From the NCBI GenBank assembly GCA_019635795.1, contig JAHBYV010000010.1, positions 1 to 64,000 of the forward strand: a stretch of DNA of 64,000 nucleotides. The letters are read 5' to 3'. Each line of letters opens with the position of its first letter. The first letter of the stretch is position 1. Below, one piece after another: positions 63,914 through 64,000 of this stretch. A program made the position numbers and the translations under genes. Under the pieces are notes generated by a model, which did no database searches, was not told the DNA's origin, and worked only from the letters and a program-made list of their open reading frames with translations. This stretch comes from Rhizobiaceae bacterium. GTDB lineage: Bacteria > Pseudomonadota > Alphaproteobacteria > Rhizobiales > Rhizobiaceae.

Positions 63914-64000
63914 ATGAGCGTCACCAAAATCATCGGGTCTGACGAGATTGGGGGAATTAAAGAGGCAGTTTATCGAAGCGGTATTGGCACAAAGATCGTC
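63914..64000 (+). CDS. Possible start of a gene cut by the window end
   Basis: An open frame starts MSVTKIIGSDEIGGIKEAV and runs through the last base of the window (29 codons). GGCGGG lies about 6 bases before the ATG. Too short to assign; an upstream ATG in another frame stops after 16 codons. Confidence 0.3.
   Translation, partial: MSVTKIIGSDEIGGIKEAVYRSGIGTKIV

Overview
The window is chromosomal DNA of an alphaproteobacterium, most likely a Brucella/Ochrobactrum-type member of the Hyphomicrobiales (inference). The clues are a type II lumazine synthase behind an FMN riboswitch, a FYDLN-acid protein next to aroA and a tRNA-Ala, a polA / small RNA / M20-peptidase arrangement, many Liv-, Rbs- and Ugp-type ABC importers, and the codon use. 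No phage, plasmid or CRISPR locus is visible. The only mobile-element traces are decayed: an IS21 fragment near 21.6 kb and a serine-recombinase tail near 41.3 kb.

Layout. (1) 0-2.8 kb: the end of a molybdopterin / Fe-S / DmsC-type membrane oxidoreductase (possibly SoeABC sulfite dehydrogenase) and two small genes. (2) 2.8-21 kb: a large, one-direction catabolic cluster with thioesterase, TetR repressor, two Liv-type binding proteins, three SDR dehydrogenases, an acyl-CoA ligase, a pair of acyl-CoA dehydrogenases, two crotonases, a VOC protein, the LivHMGF importer and a GMC oxidoreductase. Three copies of one AT-rich palindrome precede its three transcription units, so the TetR protein probably controls the whole block. 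The cluster looks like import, CoA activation and ring/chain degradation of an unidentified organic acid. (3) 21-23 kb: a decayed IS region, then FMN riboswitch and ribH2. (4) 23-34.7 kb: a leftward operon of FGGY kinase, two-subunit E1, a free lipoyl-domain protein, a lipoyl-less E2 and an Rbs-type sugar importer, followed upstream by a SorC-type regulator, an SDR on the other strand and a second SorC-type regulator. The operon promoter and the SDR promoter are near twins carrying the same operator. (5) 34.9-41 kb: a SurE-like nucleotidase, a GpdQ-like phosphodiesterase and a Ugp-like importer, suggesting use of a phosphodiester or nucleotide-type compound. (6) 41-48 kb: recombinase remnant, tRNA-Ala, FYDLN protein, aroA, a Fur-family regulator, gnd, and a TIM-barrel / Gfo-Idh-MocA sugar pair with a GntR-like operator. 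(7) 48-64 kb: housekeeping genes: polA, a probable alpha-r7-type small RNA, M20 peptidase, RNase D, a class A penicillin-binding protein, lepA, a TPR-methyltransferase, a DNA exonuclease / ATP-dependent DNA ligase pair, a conserved membrane protein and tRNA-Thr.

The most interesting material is the TetR-controlled catabolic cluster, whose two crotonases both lack the usual catalytic glutamates, and the kinase plus split 2-oxoacid-dehydrogenase operon with its shared promoter/operator. All functions are read from motifs and context; no database search was possible.
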